Counted from the first letter of the stretch, positions 29,048-37,476 are shown. The stretch is DNA of 64,000 bases from an uncultured Bacteroidales bacterium (GCA_905234695.1 CAJOHZ010000003.1:1-64000); one strand, 5' to 3'. Program-made: numbers and translations. The notes: generated by a model not told the origin, from the sequence alone.

Positions 29048-30219
29048 ACGGCCAGCCCCTCCTCTCCTTTATATTCGCGGCGCATCTGACGCGCCATCAG
29101 CAATGCCCCCATCAAACCCGCCAACACGAACAGCAGCAACGCACACACATGCGGCCAGCACTGCGACCAGCCACAGCCGTAGAGTGCGGTCTTGGCGTAT
29201 ATCATGTAGTAGTGCCGCAGGGGGAAGAGGTTGCTGCAGGCCTGCAAGGGAGCTGGCATGCTGGTGACGGGATAGGAAAAGCCCGACATCGAGAACGACA
29301 GCGCACCATAGATGGCACAGAGGCAGACGGCCATGTGCATGTCGGACAGCAAGGCCGAGAGAAACACCCCCATGGCCTGCGCCGCCAGCACCAACAGCAC
29401 AACGGCAAGCACCAACAGCCAAAAGCTGCCCAGCATCGTATAGTGGCAGGGCCCAAAGAAGATGATATTGCCCACGACGCCCAGCAGCGAGAACCAGAAC
29501 GTGTAGGGCAGCAACTTGCCCGCCAGGGCACACAGCAGATTCCCATTGGCCGAGGCCAGCCACGCTTGCGCACTGCGCTCTTTCTGCTCCCGCGAGACTT
29601 CGTAGGCGGTGAAGAGCAGCACCATCAACGCCACGATGCCGGGCAGGATGGTGGTGAGCACATAGGGTTGGTAATTGGCGGTGGGGTTGCTCACCAGATG
29701 GGTGTCGAACTCGACCGGCTGGATGAGTCCCATAATCTTTTCGTCGGGCAACCCTTTCTTGCGCAGCACCTCGCGCTGCACCGCCGCCGACGCCAACTTG
29801 CCCATGGTGGCCAGCGTCTTGTAACTCAGACTGCCGGCCAGCAGGAAGGCGTTGTTGGAATAGAGCGCGACATGGGGAGTCTTGAAGTCCAGCATCTCGC
29901 TATAGGTCTGCTCGGGAATTTCGAGGAAAGCAAATATCTCCTGCCGCTGCATGGCCTTGCGCGCCTCGGCATGGGTGGGGTATACCGCCACCACCCGCAC
30001 CCCCTGTGTGGCGTTGAACTCGTGACAGAGGCGGCGGGAGAGGTAGCTCCCGTCGTGGTCTACCACGGCCACCGGCAACTCCTCGGGTTGCCCTTCCTGC
30101 ATGAGTGTCAGGAAGAAGAGATAACTGAAGGCAATGCCCAGCGTCATCAACAGCAGGTAACGCGGACTGTCGACCGCCCTGTGCAACTCGCGACGTATGG
30201 TATGGAGGAGATGGTTCAT
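29044..30219 (-). CDS. ABC-2 type efflux permease (first copy)
   Basis: 391 aa with the same design as the next gene: membrane segment YLLLMTLGIAFSYLFFLTLM, extracytoplasmic domain (ELPVAVVDHDGSYLSRRL, GVRVVAVYPTHAEARKAM), then at least five membrane segments including ILPGIVALMVLLFTAYE and SFWLLVLAVVLLVLAAQAMG. It overlaps both neighbours by 4 bases. It should move an unknown compound from the inner membrane into the HlyD/TolC conduit. Confidence 0.88.
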   Translation of the reverse strand: MNHLLHTIRRELHRAVDSPRYLLLMTLGIAFSYLFFLTLMQEGQPEELPVAVVDHDGSYLSRRLCHEFNATQGVRVVAVYPTHAEARKAMQRQEIFAFLEIPEQTYSEMLDFKTPHVALYSNNAFLLAGSLSYKTLATMGKLASAAVQREVLRKKGLPDEKIMGLIQPVEFDTHLVSNPTANYQPYVLTTILPGIVALMVLLFTAYEVSREQKERSAQAWLASANGNLLCALAGKLLPYTFWFSLLGVVGNIIFFGPCHYTMLGSFWLLVLAVVLLVLAAQAMGVFLSALLSDMHMAVCLCAIYGALSFSMSGFSYPVTSMPAPLQACSNLFPLRHYYMIYAKTALYGCGWSQCWPHVCALLLFVLAGLMGALLMARQMRREYKGEEGLAV

Positions 30220-31202
30220 GAGGCTTTAATGACCGCCGTCATGCCGGGACGAAGGCCCTCAATGGCTTCCGTGGGCACCAATTTCAGGTCGAAACTCTTC
30301 ACATCGTACTGGCCGTTGGTCTTTGTGGCGCGCCAGGTGGCGTAGCTGGCCATGGCCTTCATATTAGTCACCTTGGCGGGGTAGGTCTGCTCGCCGAGGG
30401 CGGGAATCTGTACCTGCACCACCTGTCCGGGCTGCAAACCTCCGATCAGGTCCTCGCGCACGCTGAAAGTGAACCACACATCGCTCATGTCCAGTATGTT
30501 CATCACTGGAGAACCCGTGCCAATCAGGTCGCTGCGCTTGGAAAAGATGTCGGTCACCTCGCCATCACAGGGGGCTGTGATGTAACGCTCATTGACGTAC
30601 GAGGTCACCTCCCTGATGGCACCGTCGGCCTGGGCCACCAATGCGTTAGCGGCCTCCTTGTCCTCCTCTTGGGCACCGGCGCAGGCCAGGTCGTATTGCG
30701 ACTTGGCGGCGTTGGCCGTAGCCACGGCAGCACGATACTGAGCCTCCACCTCGTCGCGCTTCTGGGCCGAGACGACCTTCTTGTCGTACAACGACTGTAC
30801 ACGGTCGTATGACTTTTTGGCGATGTCCACGCCTACCTGTGCTTTCTGCCACATCTCGTAGGCACCGGCAATCTGCTGCTGGCGGGCACCGTTCTGTGCC
30901 TTGGTGCTCTGCGCATTGGCCGCATTGCGGGCCGCACGGGCCTGCTGCATCTTGGCATCCACCTCAGGGCTGTCGATATAGGCCAGCGTATCGCCTGCCT
31001 GCACCGTCTGTCCCTCTTCCACATAGATGACGGCCACACGGCCGGGCACTTTGTTGGAGACCCGGTATTCCGACGCGGCCACCTCGCCTGTCAACATTTC
31101 CGGCTCGGGACGGAGGGCAATCCATCCCGTCAGGGCCACGACGGCCACGATGGCCAGCACCACGCCGATGCCTATCCACAATGATTTCTGACTTTTGTTC
31201 AT
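30216..31202 (-). CDS. HlyD-family membrane fusion protein
   Basis: 328 aa. A single N-terminal membrane anchor (IGIGVVLAIVAVVALTGWIA), a biotinyl-lipoyl-like half (NKVPGRVAVIYVEEGQTVQA), a long alpha-helical hairpin rich in Ala/Gln (about 85-185), the second lipoyl half (ITAPCDGEVTDIFSKRSDLI) and a beta-barrel region make it an efflux adaptor. It overlaps the first permease by 4 bases and follows TolC by 21 bases. Confidence 0.92.
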   Translation of the reverse strand: MNKSQKSLWIGIGVVLAIVAVVALTGWIALRPEPEMLTGEVAASEYRVSNKVPGRVAVIYVEEGQTVQAGDTLAYIDSPEVDAKMQQARAARNAANAQSTKAQNGARQQQIAGAYEMWQKAQVGVDIAKKSYDRVQSLYDKKVVSAQKRDEVEAQYRAAVATANAAKSQYDLACAGAQEEDKEAANALVAQADGAIREVTSYVNERYITAPCDGEVTDIFSKRSDLIGTGSPVMNILDMSDVWFTFSVREDLIGGLQPGQVVQVQIPALGEQTYPAKVTNMKAMASYATWRATKTNGQYDVKSFDLKLVPTEAIEGLRPGMTAVIKAS

Positions 31203-31223
31203 GGTATTTCGTTTGATGATGTT

Positions 31224-32720
31224 TTACTTGTCTTGGTTCGCTTGTGTCGCACCGATGGCCTGGCAGAGGTAGAGGTGACTCATGCGAATCTCTATCTCGG
31301 CATCCGACACCTCGGTGCGAGCCGACAGCCAGGCCGTCTGGGCCTGCATGAGGTCGCTCGCGCTGGCCACACCCGCCTTGAAGCTCTCGTCGGCCAGCCG
31401 CAGGTTCTCCTCAGCATTGGCGAGGTTGCTCTGCGCCTGCCGCATCTTCTCGTTGGCCACCTGCAGCTCGAAGTTCAGTTTGTTGACCTGCAATTCGATT
31501 TTCTCCTGCGCCTCGGCCACCTGATACTGCACCTCCTTGCGACGATGCTTGGCGGCCTTGAGGGCATAGATGGCATCGGCATGACCGATGGGGATGTTGA
31601 CCACCACGCCGGCGGTGAACATACCGCCGAACTCCTTCTGGAAACCGTTGTACATATTGGGGTTGGTCACCACATAGCTGCCCGTCAGCCCCACATTGGG
31701 CAGCAGGGCCGCGGTGGCCGCCTGAACGCCTGCCGCAGCCATCTTGTCCGACAGTTGCAGCATCTTCATCTCCTTGCGGTTGTCCCAGACCTGCTGCATG
31801 TCCACATCGTTCATCGGCTGGAAGTTGGACAGCACGGTGTCTTCCAACAATTCATATTCCGCGTTGAGCGGCAACCCACACATCTGGTTCAACAACATAC
31901 GGCTCAGCGTCACACCGTTGGAGGCCTTGGTCAAGTTCATCTGCGCCTCGTTGAGTTTCACACGCACCTTCGTGCGGTCGGCCTGCGTGGCCACCTCGGC
32001 ATCGACCATGGCATCGACATCCTGACTCAGCTTGGTCAGCAGGTCGCAATACTGCTGCGCCAGTCGCTGCTTATGCTGCAGCGAGATTACCCGCCAGTAG
32101 GCCTCGTCGACCGCAATGAGTTGCTCCTCCTCTTTCTGGCTGTACTGAATCTGCGCCAACTCGTTGACCGCATGGGCCGACTTGTACAACGCCCGCAACT
32201 TCCCGCCCATATAGAGGGGCTGTGTCACCGTCGCCGCGCCGGCGACGAGGTGCGTCATGTCGATATTCATGGCGTCGGTGATGTCGCGTCCCACAGCGTT
32301 GAGGTCGGCTTCCGCATCGGTGCGCCCAAAGAGCGAGGCCAGCTCCGCCGCCAGGCCCGGGTCCATGCCGCGCGCCTCCAGCCGCTCCTGCACGTTGGTT
32401 TCCACCCGGTTTGTGGCCGTGGTACCCATGTGGTTGATGCGGTCCTCCTGCTCATCGCTAAGCAGCCGGACGTTCTTCTGGTTCCATATGTAAGTGCCGT
32501 TGACCGAGAGCTTAGGGAAGAACTGGCTCAGGGCCATCTTCTCCAACGCATCGGCCTCAGCCACCTTCTCCTGCTGTATCTTCAACCCCTTGTTGGCCTC
32601 CAAAGCCCGATGCCGGCACTCGTCCAACGTCATTACCGTCTGCGCCGCCAACGGTCTTGCCCACCCTAGGGCCGTGACAGTAGTCACTATAAAAATCAAT
32701 ACCTTACACTTGTTCTTCAT
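31224..32720 (-). CDS. TolC-family outer-membrane efflux protein
   Basis: 498 aa. The ATG at 32720 begins a signal peptide (MKNKCKVLIFIVTTVTALGW, then ARPLAAQ); the open frame extends to 33083 but that part runs across the promoter and is not protein-like. Two OEP-like repeats are rich in coiled coil (LDECRHRALEANKGLKIQQE; later KIELQVNKLNFELQVANEKM). It is the outer-membrane channel of the efflux system and the first gene of the six-gene operon. Confidence 0.92.
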   Translation of the reverse strand: MKNKCKVLIFIVTTVTALGWARPLAAQTVMTLDECRHRALEANKGLKIQQEKVAEADALEKMALSQFFPKLSVNGTYIWNQKNVRLLSDEQEDRINHMGTTATNRVETNVQERLEARGMDPGLAAELASLFGRTDAEADLNAVGRDITDAMNIDMTHLVAGAATVTQPLYMGGKLRALYKSAHAVNELAQIQYSQKEEEQLIAVDEAYWRVISLQHKQRLAQQYCDLLTKLSQDVDAMVDAEVATQADRTKVRVKLNEAQMNLTKASNGVTLSRMLLNQMCGLPLNAEYELLEDTVLSNFQPMNDVDMQQVWDNRKEMKMLQLSDKMAAAGVQAATAALLPNVGLTGSYVVTNPNMYNGFQKEFGGMFTAGVVVNIPIGHADAIYALKAAKHRRKEVQYQVAEAQEKIELQVNKLNFELQVANEKMRQAQSNLANAEENLRLADESFKAGVASASDLMQAQTAWLSARTEVSDAEIEIRMSHLYLCQAIGATQANQDK

Positions 32721-32746
32721 CTTATTTTTCTTGCCTTTTGTGAGTG

Positions 32747-32754
32747 CAAAATTA
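32747..32754 (-). promoter_or_regulatory. Promoter -7 element of the efflux operon
   Basis: On the minus strand TAATTTTG fits TAnnTTTG, 27 bases before the tolC-like ATG. No clear TTTG is seen at the -33 position. The 32755-32857 stretch contains a few short GC-rich inverted repeats and nothing else. Confidence 0.5.
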
Positions 32755-32857
32755 CACACTCCGCCTGGGCCGGTGCCGTAAAAACCGTCCCAAACGGAAG
32801 AAAACGCCTCCCAAGCGTCCGGAAACCCGCTCGAAGCGGCCTTATGTCTGGTGGAAT

Positions 32858-33763
32858 TTATATTTGATGAAACGCCATAGCCACCGCCTCGTCGTAACGG
32901 CGGAGGGTGGTGGATTTCATGATGGCCTTCTTCTGCTTGTGCGGGATGTCGAGATACTCCCAGAAGGCGTGGAGGCGGGAGAGGATTTGGCTGTCGCCGC
33001 AGAGGTGATCTGTGGCGTGACGATAGACGATGGCGTGCATGTCCTTCAGCACTTCGCGGGGCGCTCTGTCGCCCAGCAGCCACGGCCGCGCCAGCAGGCC
33101 ACGCCCCAGCATAAACCCTTTCAGTCGCGGGAACTCGCCACGCAGTTCAGCCATCTGCGCGGGTTCCGTTATGTCGCCGTTATAGACCATCGGATGTTTG
33201 CACTCCTCATAAAAGCGACGGAACGCCTCGCGGTCGGGCATACCCTTGTACTGCTGCCGACCGAGACGCGGATGCAATGTGACATGAAGCAGCGGCATGT
33301 CGTTAATTATCGGCATGAGTGCCGCCCCCTCATCGACACATTCCTGTCCCAGCCGCATCTTGACAGAGAAGGTCACCTCGGGGCGGTGCTGCATCTCTCT
33401 CAGTATCTCCCCCACCCTGTCGGGGTGTTGCAGCAGTCCGCTGCCGCGCCCGGATTTCACCTGCATGGGGAACGGACAGCCCATATTGAGGTCTATCCTC
33501 CCCCACCCTTGACCTTGCAATGCATCGCAGAGGTGGGCGAACTCGTTGCCGTCGCGCGCTATCACCTGCGGCACTGTTGGCACTCCCTCGTCGGCCGCAG
33601 GGTCGGTATCCCGCAAGTCTTTCCGCCGAACCTCGCCACTCTCGATCCTCACAAACGGCGTATAGTACTCGTCCACCCCGCCGACACACTCGTGGTGAGC
33701 CCGCCGGTAGACCGCATCGGTATATCCTTGCAGCGGCGCGAAAGCGATGTAAAATCCGTTCAT
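32858..33763 (-). CDS. tRNA-dihydrouridine synthase
   Basis: 301 aa. FMN-dependent reduction of uridine to dihydrouridine in tRNA D-loops. The start MNGFYIAFAPLQGYTDAVYR carries the family N-terminal motif (APLxGxTD). The catalytic Cys is in NMGCPFPMQVKSGRGSGLL, and SVKMRLG and MVYNGDI are conserved FMN/RNA segments. The frame is open further upstream, but that part overlaps the cupin gene; the ATG at 33763 overlaps the cupin stop by 4 bases, showing coupling. Confidence 0.9.
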   Translation of the reverse strand: MNGFYIAFAPLQGYTDAVYRRAHHECVGGVDEYYTPFVRIESGEVRRKDLRDTDPAADEGVPTVPQVIARDGNEFAHLCDALQGQGWGRIDLNMGCPFPMQVKSGRGSGLLQHPDRVGEILREMQHRPEVTFSVKMRLGQECVDEGAALMPIINDMPLLHVTLHPRLGRQQYKGMPDREAFRRFYEECKHPMVYNGDITEPAQMAELRGEFPRLKGFMLGRGLLARPWLLGDRAPREVLKDMHAIVYRHATDHLCGDSQILSRLHAFWEYLDIPHKQKKAIMKSTTLRRYDEAVAMAFHQI

Positions 33764-34347
33764 TCGTGTGGCACGGACAGCGGCGTGCCCTTCTGTGAGA
33801 GGTAGAACATATAGAGGATGGCGGGTTTGGTGCCACGGTTCTCGCCATGGTGGATAGTGCCAACCATCTCGACGACGGCCTCGCCCTCGTGGACGACCTT
33901 CTCCGTCCCGTCCTGCGCGACGATGGTCAGCTCGCCCTGTACCAGCACACCGCAGTTCATCACGTCGTGGTGGTGCCATCCGAGTTTCTTGCCAGCGGGG
34001 AACACATATTTCATCGCCACCAACTCGGGGCGTCCCTGCGGGTAGTCGGGCAGCGCGGCGCCGTCCCAGCTCTGCGACGTGCGGACGAGTTCCGTGGTCT
34101 CCACCGACTTCACCTCCGCCAGCTTCTCGCAGATACGGTCTTCGCGGATAATCTTCGGGGCCGACTTTCCGGCCAGCACTAAAATCTTTTTACCGTTACG
34201 GTAGATATGCAGCTGTCGCGAGCGCACCACGGCGGTCAGTTCAGGGTCGTCCTGCAGTGCCTGCCAGATGCGGTGGTATTCGCCGCCCTCGTCAAACAGC
34301 TTCCGCCGCAGGTGCGAGCACATATTGGTGGTGTCGATAGTTGTCAT
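33760..34347 (-). CDS. Cupin-domain protein
   Basis: 195 aa. The C-terminal part (about 105-190) is a single cupin barrel: GWHHHDVMNCGVLVQGELTI with metal-binding HHH, a later Glu, and GTIHHGENRG. The first 90 residues are unfamiliar (RQLHIYRNGKKILVLAGKSA, PKIIREDRICEKL) and include a strand-rich segment. It may be a metal-dependent enzyme or a small-molecule sensor; no substrate can be assigned. It shares a transcript with the dihydrouridine synthase. Confidence 0.8.
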   Translation of the reverse strand: MTTIDTTNMCSHLRRKLFDEGGEYHRIWQALQDDPELTAVVRSRQLHIYRNGKKILVLAGKSAPKIIREDRICEKLAEVKSVETTELVRTSQSWDGAALPDYPQGRPELVAMKYVFPAGKKLGWHHHDVMNCGVLVQGELTIVAQDGTEKVVHEGEAVVEMVGTIHHGENRGTKPAILYMFYLSQKGTPLSVPHE

Positions 34348-34368
34348 TCCTTATATGGTTTCATTTTG

Positions 34369-34376
34369 CAAAGATA
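34369..34376 (-). promoter_or_regulatory. Promoter -7 element of the cupin-dus operon
   Basis: TATCTTTG on the minus strand, 22 bases before the cupin ATG. No good -33 element. The 34348-34705 gap holds this promoter, the fic promoter and the 24-bp repeats. Confidence 0.65.
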
Positions 34377-34513
34377 CGAGTTTTTCTTTGGTCGATAAGA
34401 ATTATTTTCCATGATATGAATTCTGGTAACGCCAAACACTAATAACAGAGACGCATTCTTTTACAATAATAGTAAAAAGTAGTAAAAAACATAAATCTAT
34501 AATAATTAAAAAA

Positions 34514-34553
34514 TATTTTACTGATTAAGAAAAAGTTTGTATCTTTGCAGCGC
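34514..34553 (+). promoter_or_regulatory. Promoter of the first fic gene (cassette type)
   Basis: TATCTTTG lies at 34540-34547. The surrounding 40 bases (ATTTT...TAAGAAAA...GTATCTTTGCAGCG) are largely the same as the promoters in front of the DUF1016 gene (36291-36324) and qatA (37416-37449), so the three island cassettes share one promoter design. The -33 site is T-rich. Confidence 0.7.
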
Positions 34554-34575
34554 CAAAAACTAATGATAGTAGCAA

Positions 34576-34647
34576 AGAATATACTAATAATAACTACACA
34601 GAATACACTAACAATAGTAATACAAAATACACTAATAGCAATAGGTA
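34576..34647 (+). repeat. Three 24-bp tandem repeats in the fic leader
   Basis: Three adjoining 24-base units lie at 34576-34599, 34600-34623 and 34624-34647; each contains AATAyACTAA near its start. They sit inside the transcribed leader between the promoter (TSS near 34554) and the fic ATG at 34706. A short overlapping frame would read repeated QNTL-type hydrophobic residues, but it runs into fic in another frame and is probably not a gene. Confidence 0.75.
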
Positions 34648-34705
34648 ATCTATTACTTAATCTGATACTAAAAATTAATTTTATCAATAGTAAAACACCA
34701 CCAAT

Positions 34706-36214
34706 ATGGCGACATTACAGGAAAAACTGGCAAAATCCATGGAGATATTGAAGGCATTCCAAGATTCCCATGGGGATAATTTGGTGATCCAAGGTGCTGA
34801 TACATTAGGCCGGGTTCATACTGAACGGTTGGTGAATAGTGGATATCTGCAGATGGTCATCAAGGGTTGGTATATCCCATCGATGCCGGGAAGAGAAGGA
34901 GATTCCACAGTATGGTATGTGTCGTACTGGAGTTTCGTAACCTCATATCTAAACAAAAAATTCAATGAAGCGTGGTGCCTGTCGCCAGAGCTGTCGCTTT
35001 ATTTTTATAGTGGGAATACAGTTATCCCAAAACAACTTATTGTTCGCAGTGAATCCGGTACGAACAACATTCTTCAACTTCCATTCGGGACATCCATTGT
35101 GGACATCAAAGCCACATTACCTCTGAATGTGGTCCAGGAATCCCGCTATGGAGTACGATTATATCCAATGGAATATGCCCTTTTGATGGTGGGGCCTGAT
35201 TATTATCGACGTAATGCACTAGAAGCAAGGACGTGTTTGGCCAGTTTGAAAGATGTGTCACCATTGGTGTCGGCAGCCATTGACGGGGGACACACAACAC
35301 GTGCGGGGCGCGTGGCTGGCGCGTTGCGTTCCATTGGCCGTGAGGAGATGGCCGACGAGATACTACGAATAATGCGCCAAGTGGGTTATACCGTGTCGGA
35401 AGAGAATCCGTTTGATGAGAATGTGCGGATGGTAGTATTTGCAGAATCGCCGTATGCATCTCGGATACGGCTGATGTGGATGCAGATGCGGAAGGTGGTA
35501 ATGGAAATCGTAAATATTAAACCGGTGAAGCAAGATGCAGCATCCGTGTTGGCCATGATGGATGCGACATATGTGAAGGATAGCTACAACTCCTTGTCGA
35601 TAGAGGGATATAAGATTACAGAGGAATTGCTGGAGCGTGTTCGTAGTGGTAACTGGAACCCGGCGAAAGACGAAGAAGACAAGGAACGCAAAGACGCGTT
35701 GGCTGCTCGCGGTTATTATCAAGCGTATGAATTACTGAAACAGGGGGTAGCTGACTGCTTTTCAGGTCAGGCACCTGCACAGTTATATGTCAAAGGGCAT
35801 CAAAACTGGCACTTTCAGTTGTTTGAGCCGTGCATTAGAGCTGGCATAGTGAAAGCGACAGATTTGTTAGGATACCGCAAGAGTCAGGTATATATCCGAA
35901 ACTCTATGCATACGCCTTTGAATCCAGATGCCTTGCTGGATGCAATGAGCACATTGTCGGATCTGATGACGAAAGAGGACAATGCATTGGTGCGCGCTAT
36001 TTTAGGACATTTCTTCTTTGTGTATATCCATCCATACATGGATGGAAACGGGCGCACCGCTCGATTTGTGATGAACAGTCAACTGGTGACAGCGGGCTAC
36101 CCTTGGGTAGTGGTCCCCGTGAATCGCCGTCAGGAATATATGGAAGCGTTGGAGCAAGCGAGCGTTTGTGAGAACATCGAAGCATTTGCACGATTCGTAC
36201 AGAGTTTGATATAA
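34706..36214 (+). CDS. Fic-family protein with AbiEi-like N-terminus
   Basis: 502 aa. The Fic active-site motif HPYMDGNGRTAR is at 442-453, so it should transfer AMP or a related group to a protein target. An inhibitory motif S-x-x-x-E-G is at 296-301 (SLSIEG), placing it with Fic proteins inhibited by an N-terminal helix in cis. The first 150 residues (GRVHTERLVNSGYLQMVIKG, then WYIP) resemble winged-helix AbiEi-type antitoxin regions and could bind DNA or autoregulate. It is AT-richer than its chromosomal neighbours. It is followed by a DUF1016 C-terminal relic, suggesting it replaced that gene. Confidence 0.88.
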   Translation: MATLQEKLAKSMEILKAFQDSHGDNLVIQGADTLGRVHTERLVNSGYLQMVIKGWYIPSMPGREGDSTVWYVSYWSFVTSYLNKKFNEAWCLSPELSLYFYSGNTVIPKQLIVRSESGTNNILQLPFGTSIVDIKATLPLNVVQESRYGVRLYPMEYALLMVGPDYYRRNALEARTCLASLKDVSPLVSAAIDGGHTTRAGRVAGALRSIGREEMADEILRIMRQVGYTVSEENPFDENVRMVVFAESPYASRIRLMWMQMRKVVMEIVNIKPVKQDAASVLAMMDATYVKDSYNSLSIEGYKITEELLERVRSGNWNPAKDEEDKERKDALAARGYYQAYELLKQGVADCFSGQAPAQLYVKGHQNWHFQLFEPCIRAGIVKATDLLGYRKSQVYIRNSMHTPLNPDALLDAMSTLSDLMTKEDNALVRAILGHFFFVYIHPYMDGNGRTARFVMNSQLVTAGYPWVVVPVNRRQEYMEALEQASVCENIEAFARFVQSLI

Positions 36215-36226
36215 TCTAAGTTCGGC

Positions 36227-36274
36227 GATCAGGAGGCCGCCCGCCAGCGCTGGGAGAATCGCACAGAGGACTAA
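36227..36274 (+). pseudogene. C-terminal relic of a DUF1016/YhcG-type gene
   Basis: The codons read DQEAARQRWENRTED-stop, nearly identical to the intact downstream gene's end (GLEAARQRWENCTED-stop, to 37399). The match starts abruptly 18 bases after the fic stop. It is part of the left copy of the 97-bp direct repeat (36232-36328). A second DUF1016 gene must once have ended here. Confidence 0.85.
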
Positions 36275-36328
36275 CTGCTAAAGATTATTTTGCCAAATAA
36301 GAAAAGATTCGTATCTTTGCAGCGGGAA
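36232..36328 (+). repeat. Left direct repeat of the DUF1016 cassette
   Basis: 97 bases with 6 differences from 37357-37453. It contains the last 14 codons of a DUF1016 gene plus the promoter of the next gene (TATCTTTG at 36312-36319). The repeats flank the intact DUF1016 gene. Confidence 0.9.
36312..36319 (+). promoter_or_regulatory. Promoter -7 element of the DUF1016 gene
   Basis: TATCTTTG. Transcription near 36326 would leave a leader of only about 6 bases to the ATG at 36332, or about 21 to the alternative ATG at 36347. Confidence 0.75.
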
Positions 36329-36331
36329 AAT

Positions 36332-37399
36332 ATGAGAACCAAAGACATGGATAAAACCACAGAAACAGTACCGGTTCGAACATTATTGATTGACGACTTG
36401 CGGTCAATAATCAACCGCGCAAGAGCGAATGTTGCCTTAAAAGCCAATGCAGAATTAATTCTGATGTTCTGGGAGATTGGTGAACGAATTAATCGCGAAG
36501 TCCTTGGCAATAAAAGGGCCACCTATGGGCAGCAAATTGTGTCGCAGGTTGCGACACAATTGCAGGCGGAGTTTGGCAAGAAAGGATTTGGCGTTAGAAG
36601 CATACGTAGGATGATGCAGTTTGCCGAATACTTCCCCGACAATAAGATTGTGTCGCAGGTTGCGACACAATTAAGCTGGTCTCATATTATTGAAATATTG
36701 CCATTCAAAGATGCCATTCAAAGAGAATTCTATTTAACAATGGCATCAACGGAACATTGGGGAAGAGATGTGTTGCGAGCAAAAATTGACGGCATGCTGT
36801 ACGAGCGCACCGCCATTGCGACGAAACCAGACGAACTGATCAAACAGGAGCTGTCGGAACTGCGGGAGAGCAATGTCCTTACCCCAGACCTGGTTTTCAA
36901 GAGCCCCTACTTCCTTGAGTTTACTGGTCTCAAGGGGATGTACAGCGAGAAGAGCCTCGAGGATAGCTTGGTGGCGCATCTGGAGCAGTTTATACTGGAG
37001 TTGGGCAATGGCTTCACCTTTGTCGAGCGGCAGAAGCGGATGATTATTGACGGGGAGGACTTCTACCTCGACCTGCTTTTCTACCATCGTAGGCTGCACC
37101 GGCTGATAGCCATCGACTTGAAACTCGGCAAGTTCAAGGCGCAGTACAAAGGCCAGATGGAGTTGTATCTGCGTTGGCTCGAAGCCCACGAGATGGAGGC
37201 TGGCGAGGAACAACCCCTCGGCCTGTTGCTCTGTACCGAAGGTGGCGACGAGCAGATAGAGCTGCTGCAACTCGACAAATCGGGTATCAAGGTGGCACAG
37301 TATATGACCGAACTGCCATCCAAAGAGCTGCTGCAACGCCAACTGCACAAAGGCCTGGAGGCCGCCCGCCAGCGCTGGGAGAATTGCACGGAGGACTAA
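36332..37399 (+). CDS. DUF1016/YhcG-type PDDEXK nuclease-domain protein
   Basis: About 355 aa. The N-terminal DUF1016_N helical domain (LKANAELILMFWEIGERINR, GVRSIRRMMQFAEYFPDN, LSWSHIIEILPF) is followed by a PDDEXK-like nuclease fold: FYLDLLFYHRRLHRLIAIDL and K supply D-x(n)-D-x-K. These proteins occur widely beside restriction systems and in defence islands; activity on DNA is inferred from the fold. The segment IVSQVATQL occurs twice (residues of about 70 and 107), each encoded by the same palindromic 26 bases. The start at 36332 or 36347 is chosen because the promoter lies at 36312-36319. It is flanked by direct repeats. Confidence 0.88.
   Translation: MRTKDMDKTTETVPVRTLLIDDLRSIINRARANVALKANAELILMFWEIGERINREVLGNKRATYGQQIVSQVATQLQAEFGKKGFGVRSIRRMMQFAEYFPDNKIVSQVATQLSWSHIIEILPFKDAIQREFYLTMASTEHWGRDVLRAKIDGMLYERTAIATKPDELIKQELSELRESNVLTPDLVFKSPYFLEFTGLKGMYSEKSLEDSLVAHLEQFILELGNGFTFVERQKRMIIDGEDFYLDLLFYHRRLHRLIAIDLKLGKFKAQYKGQMELYLRWLEAHEMEAGEEQPLGLLLCTEGGDEQIELLQLDKSGIKVAQYMTELPSKELLQRQLHKGLEAARQRWENCTED
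36535..36561. repeat. In-gene palindrome, copy 1
   Basis: Arms AATTGTGTCGCA and TGCGACACAATT (12 bp, perfect) around GGT. Lies inside the DUF1016 gene and encodes part of QIVSQVATQLQ. 26 bases (36536-36561) are identical to copy 2. Confidence 0.9.
36647..36672. repeat. In-gene palindrome, copy 2
   Basis: The same 26 bases as copy 1, starting 111 bases downstream, with 11-bp perfect arms. Encodes part of KIVSQVATQLSW. Confidence 0.9.
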
Positions 37400-37453
37400 T
37401 CGCTAAAGATTATTTTGTCAAATAAGAAAAGATTCGTATCTTTGCAGCGTGAA
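37357..37453 (+). repeat. Right direct repeat of the DUF1016 cassette and qatA promoter
   Basis: Matches 36232-36328 at 91 of 97 positions. It covers the true end of the DUF1016 gene (stop 37397-37399) and TATCTTTG at 37437-37444, which serves qatA (ATG 37477). Confidence 0.9.
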
Positions 37454-37476
37454 ATTTACAGAAAAATATAAATAAT

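Noticed and set aside
34576-34647. Possible CRISPR array in the fic leader
   Set aside because: 24-bp units follow each other without spacers; only three copies and no cas genes.
34439-34687. Small hydrophobic protein on the minus strand over the fic leader
   Set aside because: It is low-complexity translation of AT-rich repeat DNA and overlaps two promoters.
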